A stretch of DNA of 64,000 bases from Patagioenas fasciata (Eukaryota > Chordata > Aves > Columbiformes > Columbidae): contig NC_092560.1 of assembly GCF_037038585.1 (NCBI RefSeq), forward strand, positions 85,297,549-85,361,548. The letters run 5' to 3'. Positions within the stretch are counted from its first letter, which is position 1; each line of letters begins with the position of its first letter. The position numbers were made by a program, and so were the translations under genes. Below the pieces are notes generated by a model. It was given only the letters and a program-made list of their open reading frames with translations. It did no database searches and was not told the origin of the DNA. This document shows positions 24,922 through 37,916 of this stretch, piece after piece.

Positions 24922-24985
24922 TTTAGAAAACCCAACCACCAAAACAGCGCCAAACCCCAACAAAACAAATCCAAAAGCTCCATTC
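24922..24985. repeat. A-rich (CAAAA/CCAAA) low-complexity tract
   Basis: AAAACCCAACCACCAAAACA and CCCCAACAAAACAAATCC form a purine-and-C tract of a kind often seen in bird genomes. Its origin (retroelement tail or simple repeat) is unclear. Confidence 0.55.
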
Positions 24986-25818
24986 CTGAAATGTGTTGTG
25001 GAATGTTTGTCTTCCAGATGATGTCTTGACTGGGCAGCACACTCAAGGTGTGTACTTGTAATCGTTAATTTCCTCCTCCTGCTGTTCTCGTAACCCTGTT
25101 TCCTGTGCGCTGCAGGATGTAGGTGCTTGTCAGAATCCTGATTTCTAGGAATTAGGAACCTTGCCGGTAATCAAAAGAGATATCTACAGTTCTGAGAACA
25201 CGGCAGGATATGAGGAGTAAGACCGTGACTGCGTTGTGCTGCACCGTTAAGCTGTAGCACGTCGGTTTTGTGCCCAGCTCCGTGGATTAGTGGCGTTTTG
25301 GTGCTGTCCTGCCAGCTCCGGTTTCCTTTGGGTGCTGGGGCGGAGCTTTGCTCTGTCTTCCCCTGCACGCAGGTCCTGCTTGTCGCTGAGGTCTTCAGAG
25401 GATGGAGCAGCATTTTGTCTCCCGAGAATGGAGTGATCTGGAAGATTTTGGGAGGGAGGAGAACCAAAGGAATGCTTGGGTTCACACTCTGCTTGCGGTC
25501 CTCTCCTCCATCAGCTTCTCCAGTTTCTGCGATGGGAGAGAGTATCGAGTCTCCTTCATGCTGCAGAGTTACTTACGTAAACTGTCAACAGCTTTTGAAA
25601 TAAGTCAACAGAAGTATTTAACTTGTTAATCCTTGAGAAATCACAATAGAGACATTGCTTCACATTCTCCCGATTTGTTTTTTTTCTGCTGAACACCAGC
25701 CAGGCTTCTTTTCTTCCCAGCTCTTGGTGTGGCTGTGAAATCTCGCTTTGTTTCTTCTGCCGAGGGAAAGCGGAGACGTTTCCCCGATAAAGTCCCACAG
25801 GTTCTGGTGTGGACACGA

Positions 25819-26010
25819 GAGGTGTCTGGTGGGATGGAGGAGGCCGGGCTGAGGTGTCTGGTGGGATGGAGGAGGCCGGGCTGAGGTCTCTGATGGGATG
25901 GAGGAGGCCGGGCTGAGGTCTCTGGTGGGATGGAGGAGGCCGGGCTGAGGTCTCTGATGGGATGAAGGAGGCTGGGCTGAGGTGTCTGATGTGATGGAGG
26001 AGGCCGGGCT
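25819..26010. repeat. 32-bp minisatellite, 6 copies
   Basis: Units GAGGTSTCTGRTGGGATGGA followed by GGAGGCCGGGCT are repeated six times from 25819. The fifth has GATGAAGGAGGCTGG. Confidence 0.95.
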
Positions 26011-29000
26011 GGGGTCATCGGTGCTTAGAGACCACACATTGTCTGGAAGTGAAGCTGGACTGGCTGCTCCATAAGAGGTGCTTGAGCCCGGTTATGAAAA
26101 TGAACCGAGATGTGGATTTGTGGGTTCGGAGCTGTGTCTCTGCGGGTTCCTGCTGCTGTGGTCTGGACCTGGAGCAGACCTCGCTGGCTCCTGCAGGTCC
26201 GTGAGCCGCTGATGGCTCCCTGGTGGGTCTGCAGGGCTGGGAGGGAGGTCCTGCTTTCCCCCTGCATCCCGAGGCCTCCAGAACCAGTTCAAGTTGCCAA
26301 CTTGCAGGCAGCTGCGGGTGTCCTGGCCGGGCTGGTGACCTGCAGAGCTGCCCCGGGATGAGGAGGGTCACAGGTATGCGGCAGAGGCTGCTGGGCCGGT
26401 GCTGAGGAGGCGTGGAGGGCGGGCAGGACAGCGCCTGTTTGGTGGCCGCGAGCTACCGAGTTGGCTGCCTGGCTCTCGTGAATCCAAAGCTTCGGCCAGA
26501 ATCCTGCCCTGATGAAATCTGTGGTAAGTTTGCCTAAAGGCAGCCCGTCTGTAGCCTTGGGGAGACGTTAAACGGGCAGACTCTCCAGCAAACGGGGAGA
26601 ACACAAGGCTTCCCGAGCCCGCCCGCGGTGGCGGGAGCGCCGAGGGCCGCGTGGCGTGCGGCGGAGCCCTGCGTCTCTGCGTGCTGCCTGTGCCGATGTA
26701 GCCGTGTTGGCACACAGCAGAGCTGCTGCTTTGAGAGAGCAAGCAGCAGTGTGCTCGCTTGCTTGCTTAACCTCTGCTCTTGGTAAGATGATATATTTAT
26801 TATAAAATATTGGCTTAGCCATTGGTTATAGCTATCGAGCCAAAAGAACTTGAAAATACTCTGGCTTGGACAAGTCTTGCTTTAGCGAACTAGATGATAG
26901 CTGCAGATTGCGCGGGTTATGTAAGCGGCGTATTTGCCGTTGAATTTGATAGCTGTTGTAACGTTGTCGTTGTTTAGTGTCTCAGTGCTACCTGGCTCCG
27001 TGTCTGTGTGCCTTTGATTCCTTTTCTAACTGCGGTCCCCGTGCGCGGGAGGAGCTGCCCGGCCGCTCGGGGACAGACTCGGGCAGAACTCCACTGGGCT
27101 CTGGGGTGGCGTGTGCTGAGCTTTGGAACACTCGCAACACTCAGTGTCTTGAACTTTAGGCATGGTTTTCCAATTATTTATTATTTTTCTTATTGGAATG
27201 CCAAAAATTAAGTACTGTGTTTGTATTTTTAAGAAGTACATCAGTTGTATTGTACCGACCAGGGAACTTTACTGTTTTTAATGGCTACAGATGTATTTAA
27301 GCCAGGCACAGTCAATCTAGGCGTTGTGGAGGTACAGTTACTCACCTGGACTTCTTGGATCTTGTCAAGTTACCGACTGAATAGTGTCAGTTTCCTTGTG
27401 ATTGGAGATGCTCACAGACCAGGACAGGGCGGTTGCTGTGAGGAGATGGTTTGTCTTCTGTGGCTCAGAGGAGCCAAGTCCAGGTCTGGCTGCAGGGTGG
27501 CTGGGTGGTGGCTCTGTGCTCCCTCCCCCTGCCCGGGCTCCAGCCGGGCTCCCTCCCTGCCGTTTGTGCTGGCACTCTTCCCATACCAAGGTGAATTCAT
27601 ACAGTTTAGCCAAAAAGGATTAAAAATAAATCACAATATAGGACAGGTTCGCTTTGTGCGATTCCAGCGAGTTAAATTTGCCCACTGTGCAGTCCTGCGG
27701 TCTGGGATAAGCAGTGAAGGTGTGTGGGTGGATGGGTGGCACAAAGACCTTTATTGTCACCGTTGCTGTCTGGTTCGGTTCTGTCACTCAATGTTTTATT
27801 CCTCGTTAGCAGTGTAGGGTGGGTAGGAAATGGCAGCGGCGATGCTGAGTCCAGCAGGACCCGGGGTGAATCACGCGGCCCCGTGTCCGCTCTGGTTTCG
27901 TGCGCCCTCGCCGGGGAGGCCGCTCTCAACAATACTGTGACACATCATGTCCCGACAGTGTCCCCGGCGTGACTCACCGTGACGGCTGTTGGAGCAGAGG
28001 CTCGTTAGGCGGCTCAGTAAGTAGGACGAGCCGTGTTTCCTCCCTGGCTCAGAAGCTCCTGGTCCTACCCAGCAGGAGAGCTTTCTGCTGTCATCTGGCT
28101 GGAGCGTGCGCTGCTGCTCGCCCGCCGCGCCGGGATCGTCCTCTTCTAACACTGCTTGTGGGAGCCTGGCAGGAGACAAGTCTGAGTGTGCCCGTTCAAA
28201 CGGGACGTTCCCAGGTATTAGCAGGGTGGGGGGACCGCAGGTGTTCCTCCTTCCTCACGAGCTTCCTCCTGGCCGTCCCCGCTGTCCGACCCGCCATGGT
28301 CCTTGCTGTGTCATTGTCGCTTCACTGAAGCTGAGATGAGTAAGACTTACAACATACACTTTGTGCAGCAATTTTCTTCCAACTCATCAAAGAAATATGT
28401 CCTGTTAACTTAATGCGGTGTTGCCTTTAGTAAGCCTGGAATGTGTCACCTGTCAGTGTCTCGGTTCCTCGGTCTGTGGCTGCTCTGCCCTGGGCAGAGG
28501 GGCCGCGGAGTCGCCTTTGCACACCCGGCTGCTCTGAGGTCGCTGGTGACCCCGCTGAGCAGGAGCTCTGACTGGAGATGTCCCTTCCAGCCCAAGTTGT
28601 TCCGCAGCACTGAAGTCCCCAGAGCTGCTCAGGTACCATCACAGATGTAGAGCTTCTCAGAGCATATTTTTCCCACTTTTCAGAATTTATTGTATTCTAG
28701 ATTTGTGTTGTGTGCTTCGGTTCATCCTACTGATTAGGAGGCAGCTTTGGGCTGCCTAACCAATTGATTTTATTTAATTTTGAGCACTTTTCTGACCGTA
28801 ATAGCTGTCAAAGCCAGGTTTAAAAAGGCAGGTCCTTTGCCCAGTGCCCATGAGCTCCAGGACTGGGTGGAGGCTTTGGTCTGGTTTATTGGCAGCAGCA
28901 CTGTCCCGGTGTCACCAGCAGTGCTGCCGCGGTGTCACCAGTGCCGCAGCGGCTGGGAACTGGGCAGAACTGGCCACAAGGGCAGCTGCGCTGGAGGTGT

Positions 29001-32000
29001 GAAACCAGACAGAAACCGGGGACCAGCAACTCTTCAAAACAGCCTTTAATAGAAATAGCAGGGAGTTAAATTAATCTTGCTCTTTTTTAAGGCAACAGTA
29101 GATAACATTTTTAAATGTTCATTTTTAATGAGGGAATTATCCTGATGGTGCAGTCCTGCTGCCTGTTCGATCCAGAGGATCTTCTCATTCTGTGGTGTAA
29201 TTAGTGTGCTGGAGCAGCTCTTGTGGTTTTCTCCCCTGGCTTGGGGATGTGATTTGTTTGTGGGGGTTGCGCTGTGGGTGCCGACCCCCTCGTCCCGCAG
29301 CCCGGGTGGGATGAGGTTGGAGCCACGTTCTCCGGGGACACGTGCGGCGGTACCGGGGTCCCGTCAGGCGTGGGGTTTGTCCTGCTGGTTCCTGTTGCGG
29401 TCCCCAGGCCCGGTGCTGTGAACAAGCACTGCTGAGCGGTCACGAGCTGCGTGTGGGTTGCCTGCGAGGTCGTTTGTCACCCCCTGCCAGCGAGCTCTTG
29501 GTGCGGGGTCCTGGGAGAGCTCCTGGCAGCTTCCAAAGCCACCGCTCCGTCATAACCGTCAATGAGCAGCCTCAGACTAAGATGGTAAAACTTGTAGGTA
29601 AGGTGTTTTCAGGTCTAGTGGAGATCTTCTGGTAACATCTGCCTACCTGGGGCACTTTGCTATGAATATTGTCCACAATTTGGCTTGGAACTGATGCATA
29701 TTCTAAAGCATTTCGGTCATGACTTCAGTTGCTGTGTTTCAATTGATTGATGTTGTTATTAAAGAAATGTCTCTACTTGCTTGAACTGATTTAGCAAAAA
29801 TTTGTATTGTTCTCTTGTCTGCTGACACTGAAAATTCACCTTCAACCCGTTGTGCTGCTGCCAGAGTCTGGTTCTCACTCTAAGCCCAGTCAGTTCAGTT
29901 CAGAACTGCTCGTGACTGGGTTTATTTCCTGTGTTTCGCTCCCATGAGAGGATGAGGTGTAGTTGGGCTGTGACTGCACCAGCTGCCCGCCCGCACCCGT
30001 CCTGCCCCGCATTCCCAAACCCTGCACGAGAAACGAAGCAGCAAACCCCGTGGGAGCCCAGGGCTGCGTGGCGCCGGGGCCGTGTCAACCGGCGCTGGTA
30101 CCGCCTGCTGAACACAGGCCCACCTTGAGTGCGCTCCGGCGCCAGGACCGCAGTGTCTGCACGGTGGAGCCGCGGTCCGGGGAGCGGGGTGACTGTGCGG
30201 GTGACTCTGCTGGCTGGAGCAACAGCCGATAGTGGCTGATAACGCAGGAATGCGATACGGGAGCGCTGTGTGTCATTGCTGGCGTTGCCATGGAAACCCC
30301 GATTTCAGCACTGGCTGGTTTCAGAGTGTTTGGCGCTCGGCATCCCGATGTGTATCAGAGACGAGGCAGCGCAGACGTCCCCAGCCCGGATGTCACGTTG
30401 GGGCTGCTGAATGCCTGAGCGCAGGTAGCTCCATCCGGGGTCACGCGCTCCAGCCCGGGGTGGCTTTGCTTCCCGAGCACCTGTGAGAGCTCACCTGGGG
30501 CTGTTGGGAGCCCTGTCCCTGTGCCCGAGGGGCCGGCGGGCAGAGCTCCCGGGGAATCCCGTGCCCACAGCCGGGCCGCCTTGGCGTGGACGGGTCATGG
30601 GAGGAGCTGGTTGGGAGGAACACGCGTGGTGTGGTTTAATGGTGTTCCCTTTGAATGAGGGATCTCTGAACGTCCAGGGCCTCTCTGAGAACAGCCATCC
30701 ACAGCTCTTATCTGGGCTTCCTGATTCCTCTCCTGGCTCTGGCATTCACGTGAGTCATGTCTTTGCCTAGCAACAGCTTTTTTGTTCAGAGGCACTTAGT
30801 TGTTCTTCCTGCTGGATCTCCCAATCTGTTTTCTGGTCCCGGTGAACGCAGCAGGTCGCCCTGTCCCGCTGCACGTCGCTGGGCTCGGTGTTAAATCCCG
30901 GCTCTAAACAGCGGCTTGGAGAGCGGGCGTCTGGGCGTGAGGGCGCCCGCGGTGCTCGACCTTTGGATTTCACATCCAGTCTCTGATTGCAGCCTGTGCT
31001 CTCCATGTTGTCTTAGATAAAGGTGGTATTCACGCTCATTGTGCTTTTCAGAAGAGGTTTAAGCCCTTCTCCACTGTTAAACTGGCCATTAGTGTTGGAG
31101 TCCTTAGGTCTTACGTAGACTGGAACACACCTGCTGGTTTATGGGCACTAAAGAGATTTTTCTTGTTGAACAATCAAGTCTTCCAGTCAAATGGAAAGAC
31201 CTGTTTGTTGGTAAATGGAAGCGGTAAATGGAATGATCTGCACTTCAGAAAAGCCTTTTCGTGGAGAGGTTTCTTCCACTCCGGTATTCCAGAGCTCTTT
31301 TCAGTGTCTGAAAGGTGCACGAAAGGCAGGAGCTATAGGAGGACCTTGTGTGTCGGTTTTAGGGGAGGCTGGATGAGGAAAGAGTAGGACAGCCGTACCA
31401 CTGGTGGGGAGCTAAGGATGTTGTGGGGAGGCAGCACTCACCGCTGAAGGATGCAGAAATACTGAGATATTCCCAAATGCAGTAGTCTTTGCATGCCAGC
31501 CAACATAACAATTACCCGTGTGCGTTCGCGCAGTGACGTGGGGAAGACCGCTTGGACAATTGCTGCGTTAGAAAGCTGCTGTGCTTCTCCGAGATGATCA
31601 AAATGGATCAAGGCAGAGTTGTTGAAAGAGGTTGAGGCCTTGGTGATTAATGTTAATTTCTCGCTCTCGTTACTGCCTTGCACCTCTGGCAAGCCACCCG
31701 TTGTGCTGTGGCTTTCCTCAGTTTCAGTCGTGCTCTGGTCCCTGGGCAGCGACTCGTTCCGTGGAGGAACGTGAGCTTTCCTCCGGCGCTGTGTTCTCCA
31801 GGTCTCGTTCTGTTCCTGCAGTGTCACCCTGGCCTCACCCGTTCGACTGAAGCTTTGGGCTTTGTTGTTGTGTGGGCGTTCTCCCTTTGCACCAAACGCT
31901 GTGCTCGCTGGGTGACGCTCGGCACAGCCCCGCTCTAGCCGGTGGGGCGATTCCACACCAGCGCTCGCCGGAGCTGCGCTCCGCTGGTTGTGTGATGCTG

Positions 32001-32437
32001 GGACTCGGCCGGCTGTGACGAGGCGATGATTGCTTTCTCGGAGTGGCGTTGCCCGCGGCACGGGAGATGGGGCATGAGCTGTTCGATGCCTTCTAACTTG
32101 GCTGCAGAGCTTTGCGTTTCTGTGCCTGCTGCTCCGTTCTCCTGTGTGCTCCAAGAACACATCTGTGCTGCCCCGGGCCCATGATGAGTGGCCCACCTTA
32201 TTGCACATCTTCTGCCGCACGGCGCTGCTGAATGTGGCTCTTGTTCGGCTTGCCCGGAGCGCCTGGCAGGACACAGAGTCCAGCCCTTGTTTGGGATAAT
32301 GAGTGCTGAATATTTTAATGAGTGTTTCTTAGTCTCGTCAGTGTCGAGTACCATTCTGGGCACAAGCGCCTGAGCTAACCTCTGAGTTTGTCCAGCAACA
32401 ATCCCCTTATTTAGAGGAGATGGCAGTGAGCAACTGA

Positions 32438-32510
32438 TGCAACTAAAAAACCCCAGCAAAACCAAAGCGAACAACACACCAAACCCCACAAAACCAAAAT
32501 ACCCAAGCCT
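32438..32510. repeat. A-rich (AAACCCC/CAAAACC) low-complexity tract
   Basis: AAAAAACCCCAGCAAAACCA, AACACACCAAACCCCACAAA and ACCAAAATACCC are similar in style to the tract near 24922. It could be the degenerate tail of an old retroposed element. Confidence 0.5.
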
Positions 32511-32675
32511 TCCGTCCTCAATATGCGTGGGCAAATTATTTATGTAAACCAAACAGAACTAAGTTCTCAGTAGTGCTATATTTTTTCACCTTTTTTAGAA
32601 ATACACATCTCTTCTTTTACCGTGTGCAAAGATGAGCGTATTTCATTACGGGAGGAGAGCTGCCGTGGGCGTCAG

Positions 32676-32779
32676 CGGCCCTGCCTGGCGCGGCCCTGCC
32701 TGGCGCGGCCCTGCCTGGCGCGGCCCTGCCTGGCGCGGCCCTGCCTGGCGCGGCGCTGCCTGCTGCGGCGCTGGGCGCG
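32676..32779. repeat. 15-bp minisatellite, about 6.5 copies
   Basis: Five perfect CGGCCCTGCCTGGCG units are followed by two diverged ones (CGGCGCTGCCTGCTG, then CGGCGCTGGGCGCG). A 15-bp period keeps the frames open, giving spurious peptides such as RGPAW repeats. Confidence 0.95.
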
Positions 32780-35140
32780 TTGCTCACCGCTCCGCACTCT
32801 GGGCGCGGGGCTGACGGTGGGGTGGACACGTGGGCGCTGGCACCGCTCTGCCGCTGGACAGCGTGATCTTGCAAACCATCTGTTAGCTGCTAACAAGCGT
32901 TTCTCCTCCAAGCAGAAGTGATGTATTTTTTTACCCAGTCCTGTTGATTTGCTAGTGATTAACTGGCTGTAATTGATCATTTTGACCATGTACATCAGCT
33001 CCGTGTGCCTTTGGCATTTTTGAGCAGTGATCATGTGTCCTTTAATTAAAGATACTAACTACTTTTCTCGCTCCTGGAAAACGCATGTGTGCATAAGCCG
33101 TAACTTCTGTAGCTATTGTAAGTTGCTTGAATTTAGCCTTCTGCATCGGTGGTGTTCTTGTTAGTATTTTGTTAACTGCAGCTGTTTTTCACGATACTTT
33201 GTCCACTTCCTTGGCTCTTGGTAACATCCCCGTGTCGGTGGGCGCTGGAGCAGGAGCCGGTGCTGCTGGAGGAAGTCACTTGGTGTTTCTTTAGCAACGA
33301 GCTTGCTGAGGCTGGAGAGGAGGCCGGAGTGGAGCGGTGCTGGGCCGGCTGCGCCCCTCACCTGTTAACGTGCCCAAAGCTTCTGCACTGGGAAAGCCGA
33401 GGACTCCTACAGTAATGTTAATCGTGAACTGCAGCTGAGAGCTGGGACGTCGATTTCGTTCCTGGTTGGATAATGGGGTGATTCATGCAAGAAAACAAAT
33501 TGTGTCAGGAAATGGGGTCTTCCTCCGAGACCGGGCGTTCCTGCCCCCTGCTCCGAGCTGTCGCGATAGTTACAGCCGTACAGCTGACCAGCGGGTGAGG
33601 AGGGCAGCCTGGTTCCCATCGGACGCCAGGCTGCGGGTGTCCCGTCCGTCCTGTCCGTGTGTCACACCGCCTGCTGCCGTGTTCCCGGCAGAGCCGTGTG
33701 CCGCGTTTCAGACAAAGGCTCTTTGTAGTGATCAATATACCAGCGCTGGGATTGTCGAATAAGATCTAGTGCCAGCAAAGTTCACTAATCTTCCTCAAAT
33801 TGCTTTCAGATGCTTGTTGTGGATTTGTCAGCACTGCATATTGCTTTTTAACATCTTGGCTTAGTTTTCGTCCTCAGCTCAAACCAGGATGAATAGGAAT
33901 ACATGACATTACACCTGACAGTTTACCCTATTGTTAGTTAAGCACTGTTCTCTTAGTGTGCTTAAAGTTACCACCGCTGAATGCATTGTGCTGAATCACA
34001 GCAAAAGTAGTAACCCAGCACTAATACTTCACGACTGGAAGGTGTGATCATTGACATTACAATCACACTTCAGCTCTGGTTTGAACAGTGGAGAAAAATC
34101 AAACTATTTCCTAAAAAAACCTTGGAAATATCTTTGTTTTGAACTTTTTCTAATTTTGTTCAGGTTTCAAGAGCTTTTGCCCTGCTCTTGATGCAAAGTG
34201 TGCATGGAGTCAGTCAAGCCCAGGCATTATGTCTGTGCTTGTGCATCTCTACACGATCTTTGTGAAGGAAGAGTTTAGATTTGCGCATTCCAGTGAGTCA
34301 GGATAAAGTGTGTCTTGCCCTCTAAGGCAGCGTTAGCTCTTCGAGTGGCTGACATCTATTTACACTGCAAACGTGCCCAGCCCAGCGCCTTCTGGGGCGG
34401 GGGCCTGCGCCCAGCAGCTCTGCTTCCACAGGCGTTTGGGGCTGCAAGGCTCCGGCCGCGTTTCCCGGCCCCTTGGCGAGCTCTCCAGCGCCGCCCCCGC
34501 CCGCCGCCCCGGTCGGGTCACTGCACGGAGAAATGAGGGCACAAAGGACCTCCAGTCGCAGTTTATTGTTGGGTTATGGCTTTATTGAATGCGTGTTCTG
34601 TCATCAAACAGAGCAGCCGCAATAATGCTGACTGTTTATGCTCTAAAATCATTAAATATCTAACAAGGATATGGATTGTGGTTACATAAACACGCTTGTG
34701 TGATCGGTTGGCAACTAATTGGGCTACTGGAATGAAGAACAACTGAAGCTCCCCCCTGCGATGCGGGAACTCGTTGTGCACGTTTGCTGGTGTGATCAGC
34801 CTTTCACACGGGAAGGGTCAGTGGTGTTTGAGGTGGACACGTCTTTAAAAAACCGATGAAGAACTAGAAGCTGCTGACCAGCGCCATGCTTGTGAGTGCA
34901 CGTTTCAGCGTGTGGGACGGCAGGATCCCGCCTTTCATCGTTATCTACAGCCACTTCAGGCTTTTCACTGGGGGAGGGTGGGTATCAGTCTGCGGTACGA
35001 TAGTAGTCAACACGGGGCCTTTAATCAAAGCTGGCCATGTCCGCGGGGTTTAAAGGAGGAAGATACCAGTTCCATGAATCCTGCTTTAACAAGTGATGTC
35101 TGGAGTGCTGTGTGTGCGCAGGCAGCAGTCACTTCTGTGG

Positions 35141-36685
35141 CACGTCGGTCTGTCTCTGGCCCGCACGTCGGTCTGTCTCTGGGCCGCACGTCGGTCTGTC
35201 TCTGGCCCGCACGTCGGTCTGCCTGTGGCCCGCGCGTCGGTCTGTCTGTGGCCCGCACGTCGGTCTGTCTCTGGGCCGCGCGTCGGTCTGTCTCTGGGCC
35301 GCGCGTCGGTCTGTCTCTGAGCCGCACGTCGGTCTGTCTCTGGGCCGCACGTCGGTCTGTCTCTGGCCCGCGCGTCGGTCTGCCTGTGGCCCGCACGTCG
35401 GTCTGTCTCTGGGCCGCACGTCGGTCTGTCTCTGGGCCGCACGTCGGTCTGTCTCTGGGCCGCACGTCGGTCTGTCTCTGAGCCGCGCGTCGGTCTGTCT
35501 CTGGGCCGCGCGTCGGTCTGTCTCTGGGCCGCACGTCGGTCTGTCTCTGGGCCGCACGTCGGTCTGTCTCTGGGCCGCACGTCGGTCTGTCTCTGGGCCG
35601 CACGTCGGTCTGTCTCTGGGCCACACGTCGATCTGTCTCTGGGCCGCACGTCGGTCTGTCTCTGGCCCGCGCGTCGGTCTGTCTCTGGGCCGCACGTCGG
35701 TCTGTCTCTGGGCCGCACGTCGGTCTGTCTCTGGCCCGCGCGTCGGTCTGTCTCTGAGCCGCGCGTCGGTCTGTCTCTGGGCCGCACGTCGGTCTGTCTC
35801 TGAGCCGCGCGTCGGTCTGTCTCTGGCCCGCACGTCGGTCTGTCTCTGGCCCGCACGTCGGTCTGTCTCTGGGCCGCACGTCGGTCTGTCTCTGGCCCGC
35901 GCGTCGGTCTGTCTCTGAGCCGCACGTCGGTCTGTCTCTGGGCCGCACGTCGGTCTGTCTCTGGGCCGCGCGTCGGTCTGTCTCTGGCCCGCGCGTCGGT
36001 CTGTCTCTGGCCCGCGCGTCGGTCTGTCTCTGAGCCGCGCGTCGGTCTGTCTCTGGGCCGCGCGTCGGTCTGTCTCTGAGCCGCGCGTCGGTCTGTCTCT
36101 GGCCCGCGCGTCGGTCTGTCTCTGAGCCGCGCGTCGGTCTGTCTCTGGCCCGCGCGTCGGTCTGTCTCTGGCCCGCGCGTCGGTCTGTCTCTGGCCCGCG
36201 CGTCGGTCTGTCTCTGAGCCGCGCGTCGGTCTGTCTCTGGCCCGCGCGTCGGTCTGTCTCTGAGCCGCGCGTCGGTCTGTCTCTGGCCCGCGCGTCGGTC
36301 TGTCTCTGAGCCGCGCGTCGGTCTGTCTCTGGGCCGCGCGTCGGTCTGTCTCTGGGCCGCGCGTCGGTCTGTCTCTGGGCCGCGCGTCGGTCTGTCTCTG
36401 GGCCGCGCGTCGGTCTGTCTCTGGGCCGCGCGTCGGTCTGTCTCTGGCCCGCGCGTCGGTCTGTCTCTGGGCCGCGCGTCGGTCTGTCTCTGGGCCGCGC
36501 GTCGGTCTGTCTCTGGGCCGCGCGTCGGTCTGTCTCTGGCCCGCGCGTCGGTCTGTCTCTGGGCCGCGCGTCGGTCTGTCTCTGGGCCGCGCGTCGGTCT
36601 GTCTCTGGCCCGCGCGTCGGTCTGTCTCTGGCCCGCACGTCGGTCTGTCTCTGGCCCACACGTCGGTCTGTCTCTGGGCCGCACG
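35141..36685. repeat. 23-bp CpG-rich minisatellite, 67 copies, no indels
   Basis: The unit is CRCGTCGGTCTGTCTCTG plus GGCCG, GCCCG or AGCCG. From CACG at 35141 to the final CACG at 36682 is exactly 67 x 23 bp. Each unit holds three or four CpGs. Units with CACGTCGG dominate roughly the first half and CGCGTCGG the second, with CACG returning in the last three. Because 23 is not a multiple of three and the unit lacks stops on the minus strand, all three minus frames stay open for more than 540 codons (RPTRGPETDRRAAQRQTDA-like). I regard these as artefacts. Confidence 0.97.
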
Positions 36686-37916
36686 CCCAGTTGCCCTTTG
36701 GCCAGCACCATCTCCTTGGAGCCTTGCACATGTCATTGTCTGCAAACAAAACTTGAGCTTATTGATTCTTAACCACACTTGTTTTTAATCTCTTCTCCAC
36801 CTGCCCCATTCCTAACCACAGTTGTCTGGAAACTGTTTTTCTGGGAATTTTGGCTTTCTCTGTCTCAAAGTGATCTCTAACTTGTCATTTGTACTGCTGG
36901 TATTGTTATTAACATTTGAAAACACCGGCTTCCCCTTTGTGCCCCAGGCTGATTTGCTCTTTGTCAGCAAACCTTAGAGACCGAGGTGATGCAGACTGGG
37001 AGAGGTGGGTACCCCAGATAAACCCCATTGCCTGGAGAACAAGCCGGCAGCGTCCTCCTGCGACTCCTCACTGCGCGCTCCTAACTGGGAATTGAGACCA
37101 TTTTTCAGTATCGGACGAGACTGTTAGAGGCTCGCTGTAGCAATGGATTGTTTGCTTCTCTTGTGACCGATGGGTTCTGAAGTGCTGCTCTCTTCTGCGT
37201 GCTGGACAGTAATAGATCTGTCCGGACACTGACCCGACAATAACGAATATCTGAAATTAAACTGGCTGGCTTGTTTCACCCGCTGCTGGCAAAGCTTTGA
37301 CCAGCGTCAGGGCCAGTGTAATGCGGTCGTCCTGCGTGTAAGAACACCATTCCTTTGTTTTATGGTCGTTCATACTCGAAGGGCTATTTCTGCGTGCCAG
37401 AAAGTTAAATGATTGTTTAAATAAAGGCTTGAGGTTTTAATGGATTGGCTGAGTTTCTGTATCCCCTAAGGGAAAGCAAAGCAGTTACTGTCAGCTTTTC
37501 CTTTCTGAACCTCCTGTTCACATTTGCAGTGCGTGTTCAGTTTGGATGCGGATCTCTGGGGTGTTCGCCTGGTTTCTGTAGGTTGGTTGGGATGGGTTGG
37601 TTTTCCTTGTACAACCGGCTCCGTACAGCACGGTCACTTCAGGCCCCAGGCTTCTGCAAGTGCACTGACCGCCTCGTCAAAGCCCTGTTTGTATTTCATA
37701 GCAATGCGTAATGAGTGCTTTTCCTGTCCCTCTGCTTCCGCCAAAGATGAATCCTCTTGGCTTGTCCAGAGAAAAGCAGATTGGGGTTTCCTTCAGAAAG
37801 AGACTTTCCCATACCATAAATGTATGACATACGCAGATGGTTCAGTGAACATACCGTCCTGTCTTGTACTACAGTGTCTCTTTCTTTCCTTGGAGATACC
37901 GCGGGAGCAGGGACGG

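Noticed and set aside
35025-36778. Three overlapping minus-strand frames of 547-574 codons (RPTRGPETDRRAAQRQTDA-like repeats)
   Set aside because: A 23-bp stop-free unit makes all three frames open and gives the same 23-residue cycle in each. This is a tandem-repeat artefact, not a repeat protein.
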